Source of the DNA: Telmatactis stephensoni
Taxonomy: Eukaryota; Cnidaria; Anthozoa; Actiniaria; Isophelliidae
Length of the DNA: 64,000 nt
Direction: 5' to 3'
Assembly: GCA_029948255.1 (NCBI GenBank)
Contig: JALIZF010001668.1
Span: forward strand, 496,001 to 560,000
The notes beneath the pieces were generated by a model, which ran no database searches, was not told where the DNA came from, and worked only from the letters and a program-made list of their open reading frames with translations. Of the stretch, positions 12,061-23,755 are shown piece after piece (the stretch's first letter is position 1; each line of letters begins with the position of its first letter). Position numbers and translations under genes: made by a program.

Positions 12061-12714
12061 TGTCGGTCTTAGTTTCTATGTTTTTGAATGGGTAATGTTT
12101 GTGCAATATATAAGTTAGTTATATAAAACCGTACTATCAATACTGATGGATAAACAGTAATTGATCGCATGACCAGTCTCAAAATTGCTCGATACCGAGA
12201 CTAAGATAAAAAAAAAAGAAATCAGTGCTGGCCATGACCTGCTGGTTTGTTTGTTTGTTTTTTGTTTGATTGTTTGTTTGTTTGTTGTTGTTTGTTTGTT
12301 GTTTGTTTTCTCATATCAGATGTTAGCCTCGAAATCAAGTATTTTGAAGACTGGTCAATAGCGATAGTAGAATGATGATATATAAACATAATGACAATGA
12401 TCACATTAATGAATTGATACTACGCGACTATTCATTGCTATTTCGCTAAGTCAGCAAGTCTTCCGTTGTCATGGTGCTTCGAATCCACGTGTGGACCGGG
12501 CCCCCATAGGTAACACTGCCAAGATCTTGAGGAGCTCCTTCACGTTCTAAATAAAAACAATTTGTCTGCATGCTTCGCCAGCTGGGATGTGAGAGTAATC
12601 GTATTTGTTGGCGCAGGCTGTTCACTCCACAAATTCAGCCAACGCAACAATTCGCTATTCAAGGATGGCAACAGAATGAAATGGTCTCATTTTTCCAGAA
12701 GACTTTTACTGAAG
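12061..12714. other. Spacer between the arms, left part
   Basis: No gene found. It holds a degenerate TTTG/TTG run at 12243-12307 and otherwise unremarkable AT-rich sequence. The 68-codon frame at 12562 ends inside the next foldback element and is not supported. Confidence 0.5.
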
Positions 12715-13115
12715 GCCCGGGGGGGACTCCATTGTAAAAGGATCGAGTATGCTCGTCGTATCTCTTAGGGGCAAAAATCAGCGATTTGGTGTCTTTTAGG
12801 GTGTTAAAATTTAAGTTTAGAGTTTTAGCATTTCCTGGTCTCTCTTAGGATATCAAAATTAAAGAGTCCATCTTATATCGCTTATTATCTTGTTCTCAAA
12901 TAGAAGAAATTTGCCCAACAAAAGCGTGTCGACCGTTCAATTTTATGTTCATCATCATAATGTTCATTAGCTTGTTGTCGCTAGTATCTCTTGGGGGTTA
13001 AAAATCGTCCAGCCATGCCCTTCTTAAAAAACGTCCGGTATCTTAGCTTTTAGGGGTATTTTTATTTTTTCCGACGAGCATACCCGACCTTTTACATTGA
13101 AGTCTCCCCCTGGGA
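12715..13115. mobile_element. Foldback MITE with CCCGGGGGGGACTCC ends
   Basis: Left end GGGGGGGACTCCATTGTAAA, then ATCGAGTATGCTCGTCG; right end CGACGAGCATACCCGACC, then TTTTACATTGAAGTCTCCCC. TIRs are about 45 bp. Internal TATCTCTTAGGGG-like motifs repeat several times in both orientations. Non-coding. Confidence 0.75.
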
Positions 13116-13327
13116 CTGAAGGTACTATCGAGGTACTAGGGCGAAAAGCTGGTGGCTAGAGAGCTCTCTTTTCCTTGCTAAAACGATACATTATCTCCTC
13201 ACAAATAACACCGAGGAAAGGGACGACAACTGCGTGCTTCCATTAATCAGCAGCAGTCTCTGCAAGACAGTTGTTTCGATTTCTCAACCTATTGCAAACT
13301 CGCGGAAAGTGCTCCACTGATCCAACC

Positions 13328-13546
13328 AATAGACCATTTCACGGTTGTCGTGGCTCAACCTCAGCCTCGATATTGTGTAATATATTCTTTAGAATTGGAC
13401 TACAGCCCGTGGAATTTTAAAGTGTTTCCATTGTTTGTTGATGTGTGCATTCCTTACCTTACCATGGGCTACAGTCGATTTCTAAAGAATATATTACACG
13501 CTGTCGAGGCTGAGGTTGAGCCACGACAACCGTGAAATGGTCTATT
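13328..13546. mobile_element. MITE with 65-bp, near-perfect TIRs
   Basis: The ends are AATAGACCATTTCACGGTTG and its exact complement. The arms continue through GTCGTGGCTCAACCTCAGCC to TAATATATTCTTTAGAA. The loop is about 85 bp. Related copies lie at 14367-14577 (end motif TAATAGACCAGTTTCGAG) and 56576-56771. The high arm identity suggests a young copy. Confidence 0.85.
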
Positions 13547-14366
13547 CTGGCAATGTTATCACTCTACTATGGAACCATGTGTCGATTTCTTTACGGATTT
13601 CTGCAGAGCTTAACACAAAAAATGGCGAAACTAAACTGAAATAGCCTTGTTTCTTTGAACGTTTTGTGTTGCTACGCTATTGATCTGGGAATGAATACGT
13701 TGTTCTATGTTCTGTACCTGGGCTGGAATAAAGACCCACGCTCCATGCAATTCTTGTGACAGCTTTTAGCTAATTCATAACTATCAAAATACTCTTTAGA
13801 CTTGCTATACTTTCTAAATGGAGTATTAACAGAAGCCCCAGAGCTTTTTTCTCAAGATTACTTGAAAACGAATCGAAACGCACGGTAAACACCAACCATG
13901 GCACCCGTCAACACAATATATCTGCACTATAAGCCAGCCACCAATATTGCTCAAACCATTTATGTTGAAACGATATGTTGTCTTGTACGAACAGCTGTTT
14001 GTCAAGGATATTCGATATTCGCCAGCAAGTATCAAGGAGCTATATACATATACTTTCTCGACATCACTTATCGCTGACGCTGTAGATTTGTTAACAATTG
14101 TACTCGCGTCCAGGGGCGAGATGCGGTAGCGTACTTGTCTCTGAGCTAGTGTCCTCAACTCCTGGTAAAAATGTGAAAGGCAGCTATAAAGTGATTGATC
14201 GGTCCACAGTAGACTGCGTAGCTGCGCTGAGGGGACTCAATTTATTGGGACTAATTGACAAGATTATCCAAACGGTCAAAAGCACAACCGAAGAGCAAAG
14301 TATCGCCCACAAACAGGCATGACCGAAATATTGCCCAAATTTTCTTTTATTTATATACCATAGCGC
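13547..14366. other. Spacer between the arms, middle part
   Basis: Nothing recognised. Frames of 60-110 codons overlap on both strands at 13826-14158 with no domain-like sequence, no splice support and no repeat structure, and are treated as chance. Confidence 0.45.
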
Positions 14367-14577
14367 AATACTCCATTTTCGAGTTCCTCTTTGCTCAGGC
14401 TAAGCCTCGATTACGCGAAATTTATTCCATAGAATTTTAGCAACAGTCCGATGGAATGCAATGAACAAACAAAGAAAATACTTTAGAATTCCACGGGTTT
14501 TTTGCTAAAATTCATAAATATTTTACTTGGATTCGAGGCTTAGCCTGAGCAAAGAGGAACTCGAAACTGGTCTATTA
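14367..14577. mobile_element. MITE related to the 13328 element
   Basis: The left arm GAGTTCCTCTTTGCTCAGGC, then TAAGCCTCGA, is mirrored by TCGAGGCTTAGCCTGAGCAA, then AGAGGAACTCGAAA, followed by CTGGTCTATTA as in the 13328 family. The loop is about 110 bp. Non-coding. Confidence 0.75.
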
Positions 14578-14964
14578 CAACTCTTGGAACCTTTTCTTTA
14601 ATTTTTGATCATGCCACAGGAAACGCAAAAAGCGCACGAAAAAGTCACCAACATCAAATCGACGAGAAGGGGCTTGGGACCAAAAACAAATAATGCTATA
14701 ACATTAGAACGTTAAAACTCATCATAGCGATTCAAGCCCAATAAAATTGATGCCAAGACTAATTTAAAATGATTAATATAACGTATTTCATCGGGTTTCT
14801 CAGATATGGGGATGACTAGTTACCCACTTCACCACCCCTGGATCCACCCCTGATCCGATCATGGCCTTTTTTTGGAAGGGTAGTGAGTGGATTAGTTTGG
14901 TATGAGTTACCCCAGGTAGTTAAAGCATAGGTTAAGAAGGGTAGAGTAGTAAAGTTCAGTTAAT

Positions 14965-15440
14965 TCAAGTCCCTATGACGGATAAAATTTTATTTTCAAA
15001 TTCAGTTCTTGATAGAAAGCATAGCTAGTAAAGATCTTTTAATCTTGTTTTTCCTCACTCCATATTTTCTGAGATATAAAGGTTTCAAATTTCAAAATGC
15101 AAATGTGATGACGTAAGAGGAGTAATCATTTATTATACAAAAACAAGAGAATTTAAATTACTTGTATTTTTCCATTTGTAACTCATTTCCATTAATTGGC
15201 AAAGCCTGTTGTTTAGTGAAAAATCTGGCTCTCGAATTGAAGTCTTCTTTTTGTAAAACCCATGAGAAGTTTGCAGCGTTGCCTCCTCTTACGTCATCAA
15301 ATTTGCATTTTGACATTTGAAACCTTCATATCTCAATAAATACGAGGTAAGGAAAACCTGGGTAAAAAGATCTTCACTATGCTCTCTAAAAATAACTAAG
15401 TTTGAAAATAAAAAAATATGTGTCATAAGGACTTTAAGAC
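14965..15440. mobile_element. Foldback element with about 150-bp arms
   Basis: The left arm (CAAGTCCCTATGAC, AAAGATCTTTTAATC, AAATGCAAATGTGATGACGT) is mirrored at about 15280-15440 (ACGTCATCAAATTTGCATTT, AAAGATCTTCACTATGC, GTCATAAGGACTTTAAG). The loop is about 160 bp. A rearranged relative lies at 55430-55760. Confidence 0.7.
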
Positions 15441-16480
15441 TGAGGTATTCACATAGTAACACATTTTTGAGAGGATAACAATGCATCAAGTCCGGCCTAT
15501 CTTAATTAAGGTGCATGGCTCGACTGGGTTTTGTTTGAGGTGCACCTCTGCTGTTTGATCACAAAATGCGTCGCGGCAAAAAACCTTATTTCAAAAAACA
15601 TTCCACAGCAAGTCTAGGGATAGATTTCTTTCAAATGACGTTTAAATCATTTTGATCGGAGTTTTCAATAATTTATAGCATGGCGATTTTCATAAACCTG
15701 ATTTTTTGGAAAACCTAGAGTTTTGTACAAAACCGCATTTATTGTTTCATAAAATCTAGATCAAGTTCCTCACTCTTACTCAGCTTCAACGATTTCTATG
15801 GAAGCGTCTTTGAATAAAACGCGCTTGAACTTTAACGCATCAAAAAGTAAATAATTCCAAGCATTCATATTCATGCCGCTCTTGTTTGCCTTTTGTTAAT
15901 CTTCCGAGTGGCTCCGAGTATGATAATTTGAACTGCAAAACACTTGTGCACGTGATTTTGGGAGAAAAATCGAGAGCGACATAGCCGGAAAAAACAGCTA
16001 AGCGGCTGTTTTCATAGTTTTTTCATAAACTGATAATGAAGCATGAAAAACCGTAACTGCATGCACGTTACAGTAAAACTTCGTAGGGATATTTATTAAA
16101 ACAATTTTTTTTCTGATGATGAAAATTTCACCTCTCCCAAAGTACAGGGCATTAGATCTCAGAGACGCATGCACCAAATTTTGATATTATTTGATATTTC
16201 CAGGTTTGTTCTTTGTGTCTGAAACGGCATGTGCGTAAAATATTGAGCTTAAAAAACCTATGGTGTTCTTATAATGAGAGGCTATTAAACGTTTTTCCGC
16301 CCTGTCCTCGAGCCTCTCAGCTGAGCTGTGAAAGCACTCGCCTACGGCTTGTGCTTCACTACGCTCTCTCGTGTTCGTCCAACATCACGCGTCTTTTGAT
16401 CAGGCTATCAAACACGGAAAACAGTTTTTTATTGCTTATATCCAACCATGTTGATAGTATGGTTTAATGTTGCTTATTGC
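15441..16480. other. Spacer between the arms, right part
   Basis: No gene, RNA or repeat recognised. The 84-codon frame at 16213 has no domain-like content. Confidence 0.45.
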
Positions 16481-16775
16481 ACAAACATTGACCCTTCAAA
16501 AATAGAAGCTAAGACCGAAATGAACATAGGGAAATCTATTGATAAGGGTGTTTTAACGAAACGCGTGTACGATCGATCGAGGACGGTTTGAACGGCGACC
16601 GAGACAAATTCTTGGTATTCCAGACGCGATTTATGTAGCGTGTAATCAAAGATATAACAAATAAACATCATATATTGCTGGTGTACCCAGGAGGCATTTT
16701 GGTCTCAGCTTTCAGGTTTGATGATTTCGAAAGGGTCAATTTTTGTGCAAATAGCGATACGGCGCTAACACTAAA
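16481..16775. mobile_element. MITE family with GCACAAACATTGACCC ends, copy 2
   Basis: Ends are GCACAAACATTGACCCTTC and AAGGGTCAATTTTTGTGC, followed inward by AGAAGCTAAGACCGAAA and TTTGGTCTCAGCTTTC. The interior CGACCGAGACAAATTCTTGG is shared with the copies at 11830 and 25186. It marks the inner end of arm 2. Confidence 0.8.
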
Positions 16776-16879
16776 ACCATGAAGCAACTTTGCGAAATTC
16801 TGTGCCCCGTTGTTTAATTCGTGCTATTTGTACTATTTAGTTAGTACTTGTTTCATGGTTATATTGTTTTCGCTCTATA
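16755..16879. repeat. Decayed TIR element related to 20805-20952
   Basis: Ends read GCGATACGGCGCTAACAC, then TAAAACCATGAAGCAAC, and TTAGTTAGTACTTGTTTCAT, then TTTTCGCTCTATA. These match the TAGAGCGATAGCACTAAAAC-type ends of the intact copy. It abuts the preceding MITE. Confidence 0.6.
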
Positions 16880-17101
16880 CTGTTGCTGTACTAGTTAACA
16901 TTAATATTTTGATCATGGTCATCATCATTACTATCATCATCATCATCATCATCAATCTAAATGTTGTTGTTGTTGTTTTATACACTGTTGCTGTGCTGTT
17001 AACATTAATATTATAATACTGTCATCATAATTACTATCATCATCATCATCATCATTCTAATATTGTCAATACTGATTATTCATGTAATTCATGATCTAGT
17101 T

Positions 17102-17450
17102 AAAGGTATGGTAATACGAGCAACAAAATCACTCAACTTGTCTCGCAACATCGTTGCGAAACGATGCAACGTACAGTCGCTCAGCTTTTTGCAATAAAAT
17201 TTCATGGTGTTGCGCGTATTACCACCCCAAAGTCAACTTGTTTCGCAGCAAACTGCGAAATGGCTTTCTTCGTATTCGTGTTTGATCCAATCAGAAGTCA
17301 GGATTCACTCAACTTGCAGCAAGCTATTTTGTTGCGAGACAAGTTTGTCAGTTTCGGGAAGAAAAGCGCGCAGCGTCGCTCTTCAACTGGTTTCGCAGCA
17401 ATGTTGCGAGACAAGATGGGTGATTTTGTTGCTCGTATTACCGTACCTTA
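17102..17450. mobile_element. MITE with AAGGTAYGGTAATACGAGC ends
   Basis: The left arm GGTATGGTAATACGAGCAAC, then AAAATCACTCAACTTGTCTC, is mirrored by GAGACAAGATGGGTGATTTT, then GTTGCTCGTATTACCGTACC. TIRs are about 60 bp and internal TTTCGCAGCAA motifs repeat. Arm 2 only, so it inserted after the duplication or was lost from arm 1. The two overlapping 95-codon frames inside are not genes. Confidence 0.8.
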
Positions 17451-17475
17451 GCTTATACTGCTTGATCAGCAATTT

Positions 17476-20400
17476 TCACTTTGATTCTTGTCTTTGATTT
17501 TTATTTTTGAACTTTTCTCTTGTTGCATGAATAGTGAGCACGAAGCGGCAAACTCAGGGTAACTTGCATCCATAGAGTTCCATTCTCAATTCCGGCCATC
17601 CATTATAAACTTCTACAATTAGACGGATATATCGTGTGACAATTTTCTCTTTAAAACTGTTTGTAACAACAGTTTTTCGATCAGAGTTTCCATTAAATAT
17701 CTAAAAATCAAAAATACATATGTAAGGCGCACTTTGGAAGGAGATACTTTTCACCTAGACGCGCGCTTTGTTACTTCAGCCAACGTTGAACTAGCTCGAT
17801 CGAAGAACAAGGGCGCATTGATTTAGTTTTGCTTCCTCAAGTTGATATATATTTTGTCGAGCTTACGCTACCGTTAAAGCCGTGGCCACACGGGCGATTT
17901 TTTGCTTGCTCAGGCGACGCGATTTTTTTTACATCACCAATGTTACAATTTCGTGCACCATATTTGTTTCTAAAAACCAGTCCTTCTTGTCATGTCGCAT
18001 TTATCGGCAGCTTTTGCGACCAGCATTTGTTCTTCGTTTAGCTACCTCGTTGGTGATGTCAAAAAATTGTCAAATCCCCATGTGTGCACGCTGACGCACG
18101 TTGATGAAGTAACTAAAATTTAGCTCCTTTCTCTCACTTTCACTTTGCGAAAATCAAACATAATTTCAGTGAATTTTTAATAGTTTTGATAAAAATGAAG
18201 AAAAAAAGTGCAGTGATAGACATTTTAGTTTTTTTTTTAAATCGAACAAAAATAATTTTTGGACCGTACGCGAGCACGATAATATGACAACAAGTATGTT
18301 TGCGCGCTCCAAACCAAAATAAAACGGTATTGAAAACTTGCCCCTTTTTGCGTTTAGCTATGTTATATAAAAGGATCGATACACACTTGGCGTGCAACTA
18401 TCAAATTTTGGGTACACTTGGTCGGTTGCTTAAGCACTCAACAAGCTAGATGAATCGTACTCAGCTATGCTACTCTTCTCTACTGTCGTGCTTAGCAGCC
18501 TCCCGCGTGCACCCAAAACTCGATAGTTGCACGCTGAGTATGTACCAATCCTATACTATTCGATCTTCAAAAACTGACTTGCGCATGCCTGCTGCTATAT
18601 CTCATGTGATGGAATTTGAAACTTTGTAAAATTCCAATCAACTTCCAGGGAAGTCTCGTTTAATTTTTTACTTCATCGGTATGGTCATTTATTACTTGCA
18701 CCAAGCCGATTACTCTTGTCAATCAATAGTATGTAGTGTTCTTTAAAAATACAAAACTAATATTGCCGCCCTCAGTGCTTTTCTGGTCACAAGAAATTTT
18801 AAATGAAGTCATATCTAGTAAACACAGATCACTAAGATACCTTCACAACTCCATTCTCTTCATACTTTTGCCAAGATTTTTTGTCTGTGCTACTGCTGAT
18901 GGAGTATTTGCGTACCCATTTATCAGCTTTAGAGCTTCCTTGAGTGGCGACCTTGGTAACTGCCATAACTTTACGTAAGTCTACTTGCAACCATTCACCA
19001 GCTCCACGACTGGGAGTCCAATGCGTTTTAGCGCGCAGACGTGCTTGGGAAGCCCTTTTAAGGTCACCTTTATAATTGGACGATGCTGTCATGGCAGAGT
19101 TTGGTATGGTCCCATCCTCTAGTCCTAAAGGCTTGGCACAACCTGTTGAAGGGAGTATTTATAACTCAAACTGAGGTATATTCACCTTCCCGTAGCTAAG
19201 CGAGGTGACAAAACTTTTAAGAAATGATAATATTTAGTGGGGATTCGTGCATTTATATGCACGTCGGGCTAGCATGGGTCTGAAATATTTCATTTAGGTA
19301 GAATTTTTTGGTATCTAATCGAAAATTTCTTGAAACTTAGGCAAATGGAAGAGTTTACCAAATCTCAAAACTTGTTTGTTTTACTTTTTTGATTTTCGAT
19401 ATTTTTGGCGCGAAAAATAACGTCATCATTTTTCGCGGGAAAATCGAAAAAATTGGTATATTGGATATAATCTGCATGTAAGTTCGAACAAGGTAAGCCG
19501 GATCTACACATGCAAAAAGCTAAAATGGCGGGTATTTCAAGTGGAGGTTAAAGTGGAGATAATTCGAATAAATTAGAAAAGAGTTATTCAAATTAGAATA
19601 ATTGGTAGTCCGATGAAGAACATGGAAGAGATTATGGGATAGGTTCACTGTCAGTTATTTAATTTCGTTTATGATGCCGAAAATTACTCGAAATTCAGAA
19701 AGCTGTAAAATATAAAATGTTGGTGCAATGGAAAACATAACATTTCTGCTGATACGATTCGTAAAATTGTACAGTTAAATGGACGTGTTGTCATTCTTTG
19801 CATATTTTCACTTGGTTGAAAATTATTATTCAAATATTTTTTCGGAATATTCTGTTGTTGTTATTATATTATATTATTATATTATATTATATTCTGTTGT
19901 AGGGTGACCCTACTAGGAGGGTGACCCTATCTCCATGCCTTAAATAGGCCCTAACATTTTTTTTCTTTTCGTTACAGCTCGGAATTACTCCTAGAATGTT
20001 CTTGTCCCTTTGATAAGTTTTCAATCAGAAGTGACCGCAAATGCGTTCCCCGAAAGTTGGCAATGCTATCTTATAACTGGACAAAACAGCAAAAAAATCA
20101 AATTTTGTGCAGTTTCAGACTCTTTTACACCCCAAAGCTCTGCGCATTACCGTTGTATACAAGGGAGTTCTCATGGTAATCATTTGCAAAAAAACCCTCT
20201 ACCTTGGGGAAAAAAGTAAAGATTTGTAATTTTTTGCTATTCATGATAATTAGTTCAGTCTTCAGTGACGATGCACGTAAGAACCAGGGAGCCTAACCGG
20301 CGGCATAAAAAAACGTTAGGCCCTAATTGCGGTATTGTTTAAAGCACTTATCTCATTGGTTAAAACATGAAAATCTCCCGTAACTTTTCGATTTTGGACA

Positions 20401-22667
20401 TTTTAATATTTCGATTTTATTTATCAGCTGCTTCTCATTTAACAAAAACTTTCGCTAGTCTTATTATGACTAAACTTCAACGTGGGGAACATGGCAAAGC
20501 GTAGATTGGGTATTGTTTTGAAAGCTCATGATTTGATGAAATCTTTTAAGACAAAAGAAACTAGGCTTCCAAAGGGAGTTTTTGTACTTTTTATTTTGAA
20601 AACATGTTATCCATAGAATGGTATATTTTTTATCTTGAAACCAAGAAATTCTGCCGTGGGCCGGAGAAGCGATATGCCGCAGAACAATAGAAAGCTCCCT
20701 AGTTCTTACCCGCATTGTAACTTAAAGTGAACTCACTCATTTGAATTCCCAAAGGAATTTTAAATTCTTTCACGTTATAGCAAATAGGAAGGAACAAATT
20801 TTAATAGAGCGATAGCACTAAAACCGTGAAACAAGTACTATAACTAAAAAGTACAAATAGTACTAATGAAACAATAGAAAACAAAGGGTTTTGCTACTAT
20901 TTGTCTCTATTTAGTTACTAAGTTATTTCACGGTTTAAGTGTTATCGCTCTACAGTTCACTAGCTGACAAACTTATTGATAAGTTTAAGCAAGAAGGTGT
21001 TAACTTCAATGAATAACTCAGCTGATTTACACTGTTCGTCATTAATTTCTCTAGGGTATTAGAGGACAACTGTGCTGAATAATTGATAGGTTCTCTATAA
21101 TGAATTCCAAATTCTGTCCGATGTCCTCAAATTACAAAAGCCATTCTGCGCGATGTCACTTGTAACAAAAACTTTGTGTCGAGTTTGGGCTTCCTGTGTA
21201 CTATCAAAGTTGTCCTTCAGACTGTCTCTCACTAATGGCGATCAAATCTAAGTGACGATGCGCGCAAAAACTAGGGAGCCTAACGACATGAAAAACCGTT
21301 AGGCCGGGACCTAATTATGGTATTGTTTAAAGCACTTATCTCATTGGTTAAAATATGAAAATCTCCCATAACTTTTCGATTTTGGACATTTACTTCGATT
21401 TTATTTATCAGCTGCTTTCCATTTAACACTGTAACTTTCGCTAGTCTTATTATGACTAAACTTCAACGTGGGGAACATGGCAAAGCGTAGTTTGGGTATT
21501 GTTTCGAAAGCTTATGATGAAATCTTTTAAGACAAAAGAAACTAGGCTTCCAAAGGGAGTTTTTGTACTTTTTATTTTGAAAACATGTTATCCATAGAAT
21601 GGTATATTTTCTATCTTGAAACCAAGAAATTCTGCCGTGGGAAAAGCGATATGCCGCAGAACAATAGAAAGCTCCTTAGTTCTTACCCGCATTGTAATTT
21701 AAAGTGTGGAAATTTGACAACAAGAATCGAGAACTGATCATAACATGTTACTCTTGTTTTACTACAAAAGCTAAGAGTCGCCATGCACTTTATAAGGAAC
21801 TGAAATTTCATCTGAGGAAGAGTTTGTACGTATACTGATCGAGCCACAACATCTGATATTTTCTCAAATAAACGAGGAGAATTCTTATTATATATATATA
21901 TATATATATTGTTTTTTTAATTGTTTTTTTTAAATAAAAACCTTTGACAAAAAGAACTTTTTCGTTTTGAATTTTTCAGGGGATTAACAAGATATGCTGC
22001 CAGATATTCATGTCAAAATATTGGCGTTCTGTAAACAAGTTAATTTGAAGCAAACAAACAAAAATGAGTCTCGGAGTAACCTATATAAAATGCCTTACCA
22101 ATTTCACAATGATTCCCTACGAACAGTGCTTTACATTTGCAGATATAGGTATCGGTGCTGTAGTTTGGAATACAAACTCCTTTGTTCTTGCAGGGTGAAG
22201 ATAAACATTTGGTCTTGATTTCATGTATAAAATAAGTAAAAAATTAGAACAGGCGGAATACTTCTGCATACTATTATAAGACTCACCTTTAAAGCAAAGT
22301 GATGGAAGTTTGCGTTGTTCTTTAAATTGTCGGGATTGTTGAACATGTCTGTCGGAAGCAACTCACACTGATACTCTCCACTGGAACTGGCAGACTTGGC
22401 AAAGTTAAAAGACACGCATTGCAACTCAGCTACACAGCGTAGCGAGCAAACTTTTTCTGTCTTGACTTGAAGGACTTTGATGGGTGCGATGTTCAAATAT
22501 TTATTCATCTGTTTGTCAAAGTTTAAAAAGCCTTGTCCTGCATCTCGTGTGAGTGTCGAGGCGTTGGCTGCATCGAAGTGGATAATCTCATAATTCTGAC
22601 CATTGATGACCATGGAACAACATAAAAGGTTCCAAATCAAGTAAAATAAAGTAGCCCTAACATCCAT
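17476..22667 (-). CDS. PAN-EGF-F5/8C protein, mirror copy 2, C-terminus frameshifted
   Basis: Exons 22667-22287, 22213-22099, 19142-18841 and 17700 onward have the same splice sites and phases as copy 1. Exon 1 differs at few residues (for example Asp5 to Ala, Cys12 to Trp). Exon 3 is one codon shorter and rewritten around GSSKADKWVRK. In exon 4 one G is missing near 17580 (GAATGAACTC against GAATGGAACTC). The frame therefore misses the stop that would lie at 17555, drops the ELYGCKLP ending with the closing cysteine of the F5/8C domain, and runs about 34 extra residues to a stop at 17476. Signal peptide, PAN and EGF parts are intact. It is either a recent pseudogene, a variant with an altered tail, or a one-base assembly error. 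It is transcribed towards copy 1. Confidence 0.82.
18372..18552. mobile_element. Foldback MITE in copy 2 intron 3
   Basis: The left arm AGGATCGATACACACTTGGC, then GTGCAACTATC, is mirrored by GATAGTTGCACGCTGAGTAT, then GTACCAATCCT. Arms are about 42 bp. Arm 2 only. Confidence 0.75.
20264..20720. mobile_element. 450-bp TIR element, first of two copies
   Basis: Ends are GATGCACGTAAGAACCAGGG and AGGGAGCT-type sequence mirrored as CCCTAGTTCTTACCCGCAT. It matches 21252-21697 over its whole length in the same orientation (shared AAAGCACTTATCTCATTGG and ACTTCAACGTGGGGAACATG). Non-coding; inserted in intron 2 of copy 2. Confidence 0.75.
20805..20952. mobile_element. Short TIR element, TAGAGCGATA ends
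   Basis: Ends TAGAGCGATAGCACTAAAAC and GTTTAAGTGTTATCGCTCTA are near-perfect mirrors. The arms extend about 45 bp (CGTGAAACAAGTACTATAAC). It sits between the two 450-bp elements. A decayed relative is at 16755. Confidence 0.85.
21252..21697. mobile_element. 450-bp TIR element, second copy
   Basis: Same orientation and nearly the same sequence as 20264-20720, with ends GACGATGCGCGCAAAAACTA and TAGTTCTTACCCGCATTGT. Between the copies lies unique arm sequence that pairs with 8320-8470, so these are two insertions or a local duplication of an insertion. Confidence 0.75.
21889..21912. repeat. (TA)n run
   Basis: About eleven TA units in intron 2 of copy 2, followed by T- and A-rich sequence. Confidence 0.85.
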
Positions 22668-23163
22668 TCTGTTTAAGCCACAATGGACCTTGTAAGAACT
22701 ACCAAACTTTCTATATAGCTTGGCAGAAAATGTGAGTTCTCTGTTCGACGTCAGAATATTGCAATATTATACTGTAAGTGTATTCATATACGTGGAATAC
22801 TTCCAACTTTCAATGTTAATCGCAAAGAAGGTTTTTTTTGTTTGTGATTAAACTCAGAAGAGTTATCTTTAATTGGAAATCAGACAGTAAATAAGAAATT
22901 ATGATAATTTCATCAAAAGTTTTATCCAATAAGATGGACTGTTTAACTGACGATACCGAATAGAAACGCTAAATGTAATGCAAGCCCCAAGATAAGATAA
23001 CATAGGGAGAGAGAGAGAGAAAAGAGCAAGAAATAGACGGTCAAACGTTGAACAACAGAATATACATACCCTTTTATTTGTTATACGATATATTTTCACA
23101 TTTTTATATAGTTTTTAGGTATGGAGAATGTAGGCTACTCAGTAGACATATCTCCATTATACC

Positions 23164-23166
<3 letters not shown>

Positions 23167-23250
<84 letters not shown>
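23167..23250. repeat. (ATT)n microsatellite
   Basis: About 28 ATT units, absent from the matching place in arm 1. Probably a retroelement tail. Confidence 0.85.
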
Positions 23251-23253
<3 letters not shown>

Positions 23254-23369
23254 TTTTAATCATTATTATTTGTCGTTTACATTTATAAATGCATATATCA
23301 CTCGAGTAGTCAATTGCAAATTGCCTGTAAGTAGAGAGATTTGTAATTGTTGTATAAATATAAAGTTTC

Positions 23370-23370
<1 letters not shown>

Positions 23371-23445
<75 letters not shown>

Positions 23446-23755
23446 GAAAAATGAATATCATAATATTCACAGCTTATGATCTTTCTGCTGGCATTTCATA
23501 GGCATTGGACAGTAACAAACTGTCAAAGAATACCTATATCTGCCCTTCATTTCCTTAGGTGATCTCTATCACCTGTCTCAAAATTCTAGCTGTACCAAGC
23601 AACGCTGTCCTGATCTCAATTAGCTCAATGGGTGTACTCACTCCCATAGTTTCTAGGTATTTCTCAAGCCGCTTTGGTACAGTTCCCAATGCACCCATCA
23701 CCACAGGTATCACCTCTGTCCGCAAACCCCGGTAACTGAACGCATACAAAACCAT
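23371..23755 (-). pseudogene. LINE C-terminal fragment with AAT tail
   Basis: On the minus strand a 66-codon frame (23755-23555) contains IPVVMGALGTVPKRLEKYL and TALLGTARILRQV. This is the conserved C-terminal block seen after the RT domain in a group of animal non-LTR elements with R2-like proteins. It is followed by about 110 bp of 3' sequence and an AAT run (23445-23371 read backwards). Everything upstream of the block is missing. A second ATT run lies at 23167. All of this is private to arm 2, so the element came in after the duplication. Confidence 0.7.

Noticed and set aside
15289..15489. 66-codon minus-strand frame
   Set aside because: Lies in one arm of a foldback element and has no domain-like features.
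17164..17497. Two overlapping 95-97 codon frames
   Set aside because: They lie wholly within the TIR element at 17102-17450.
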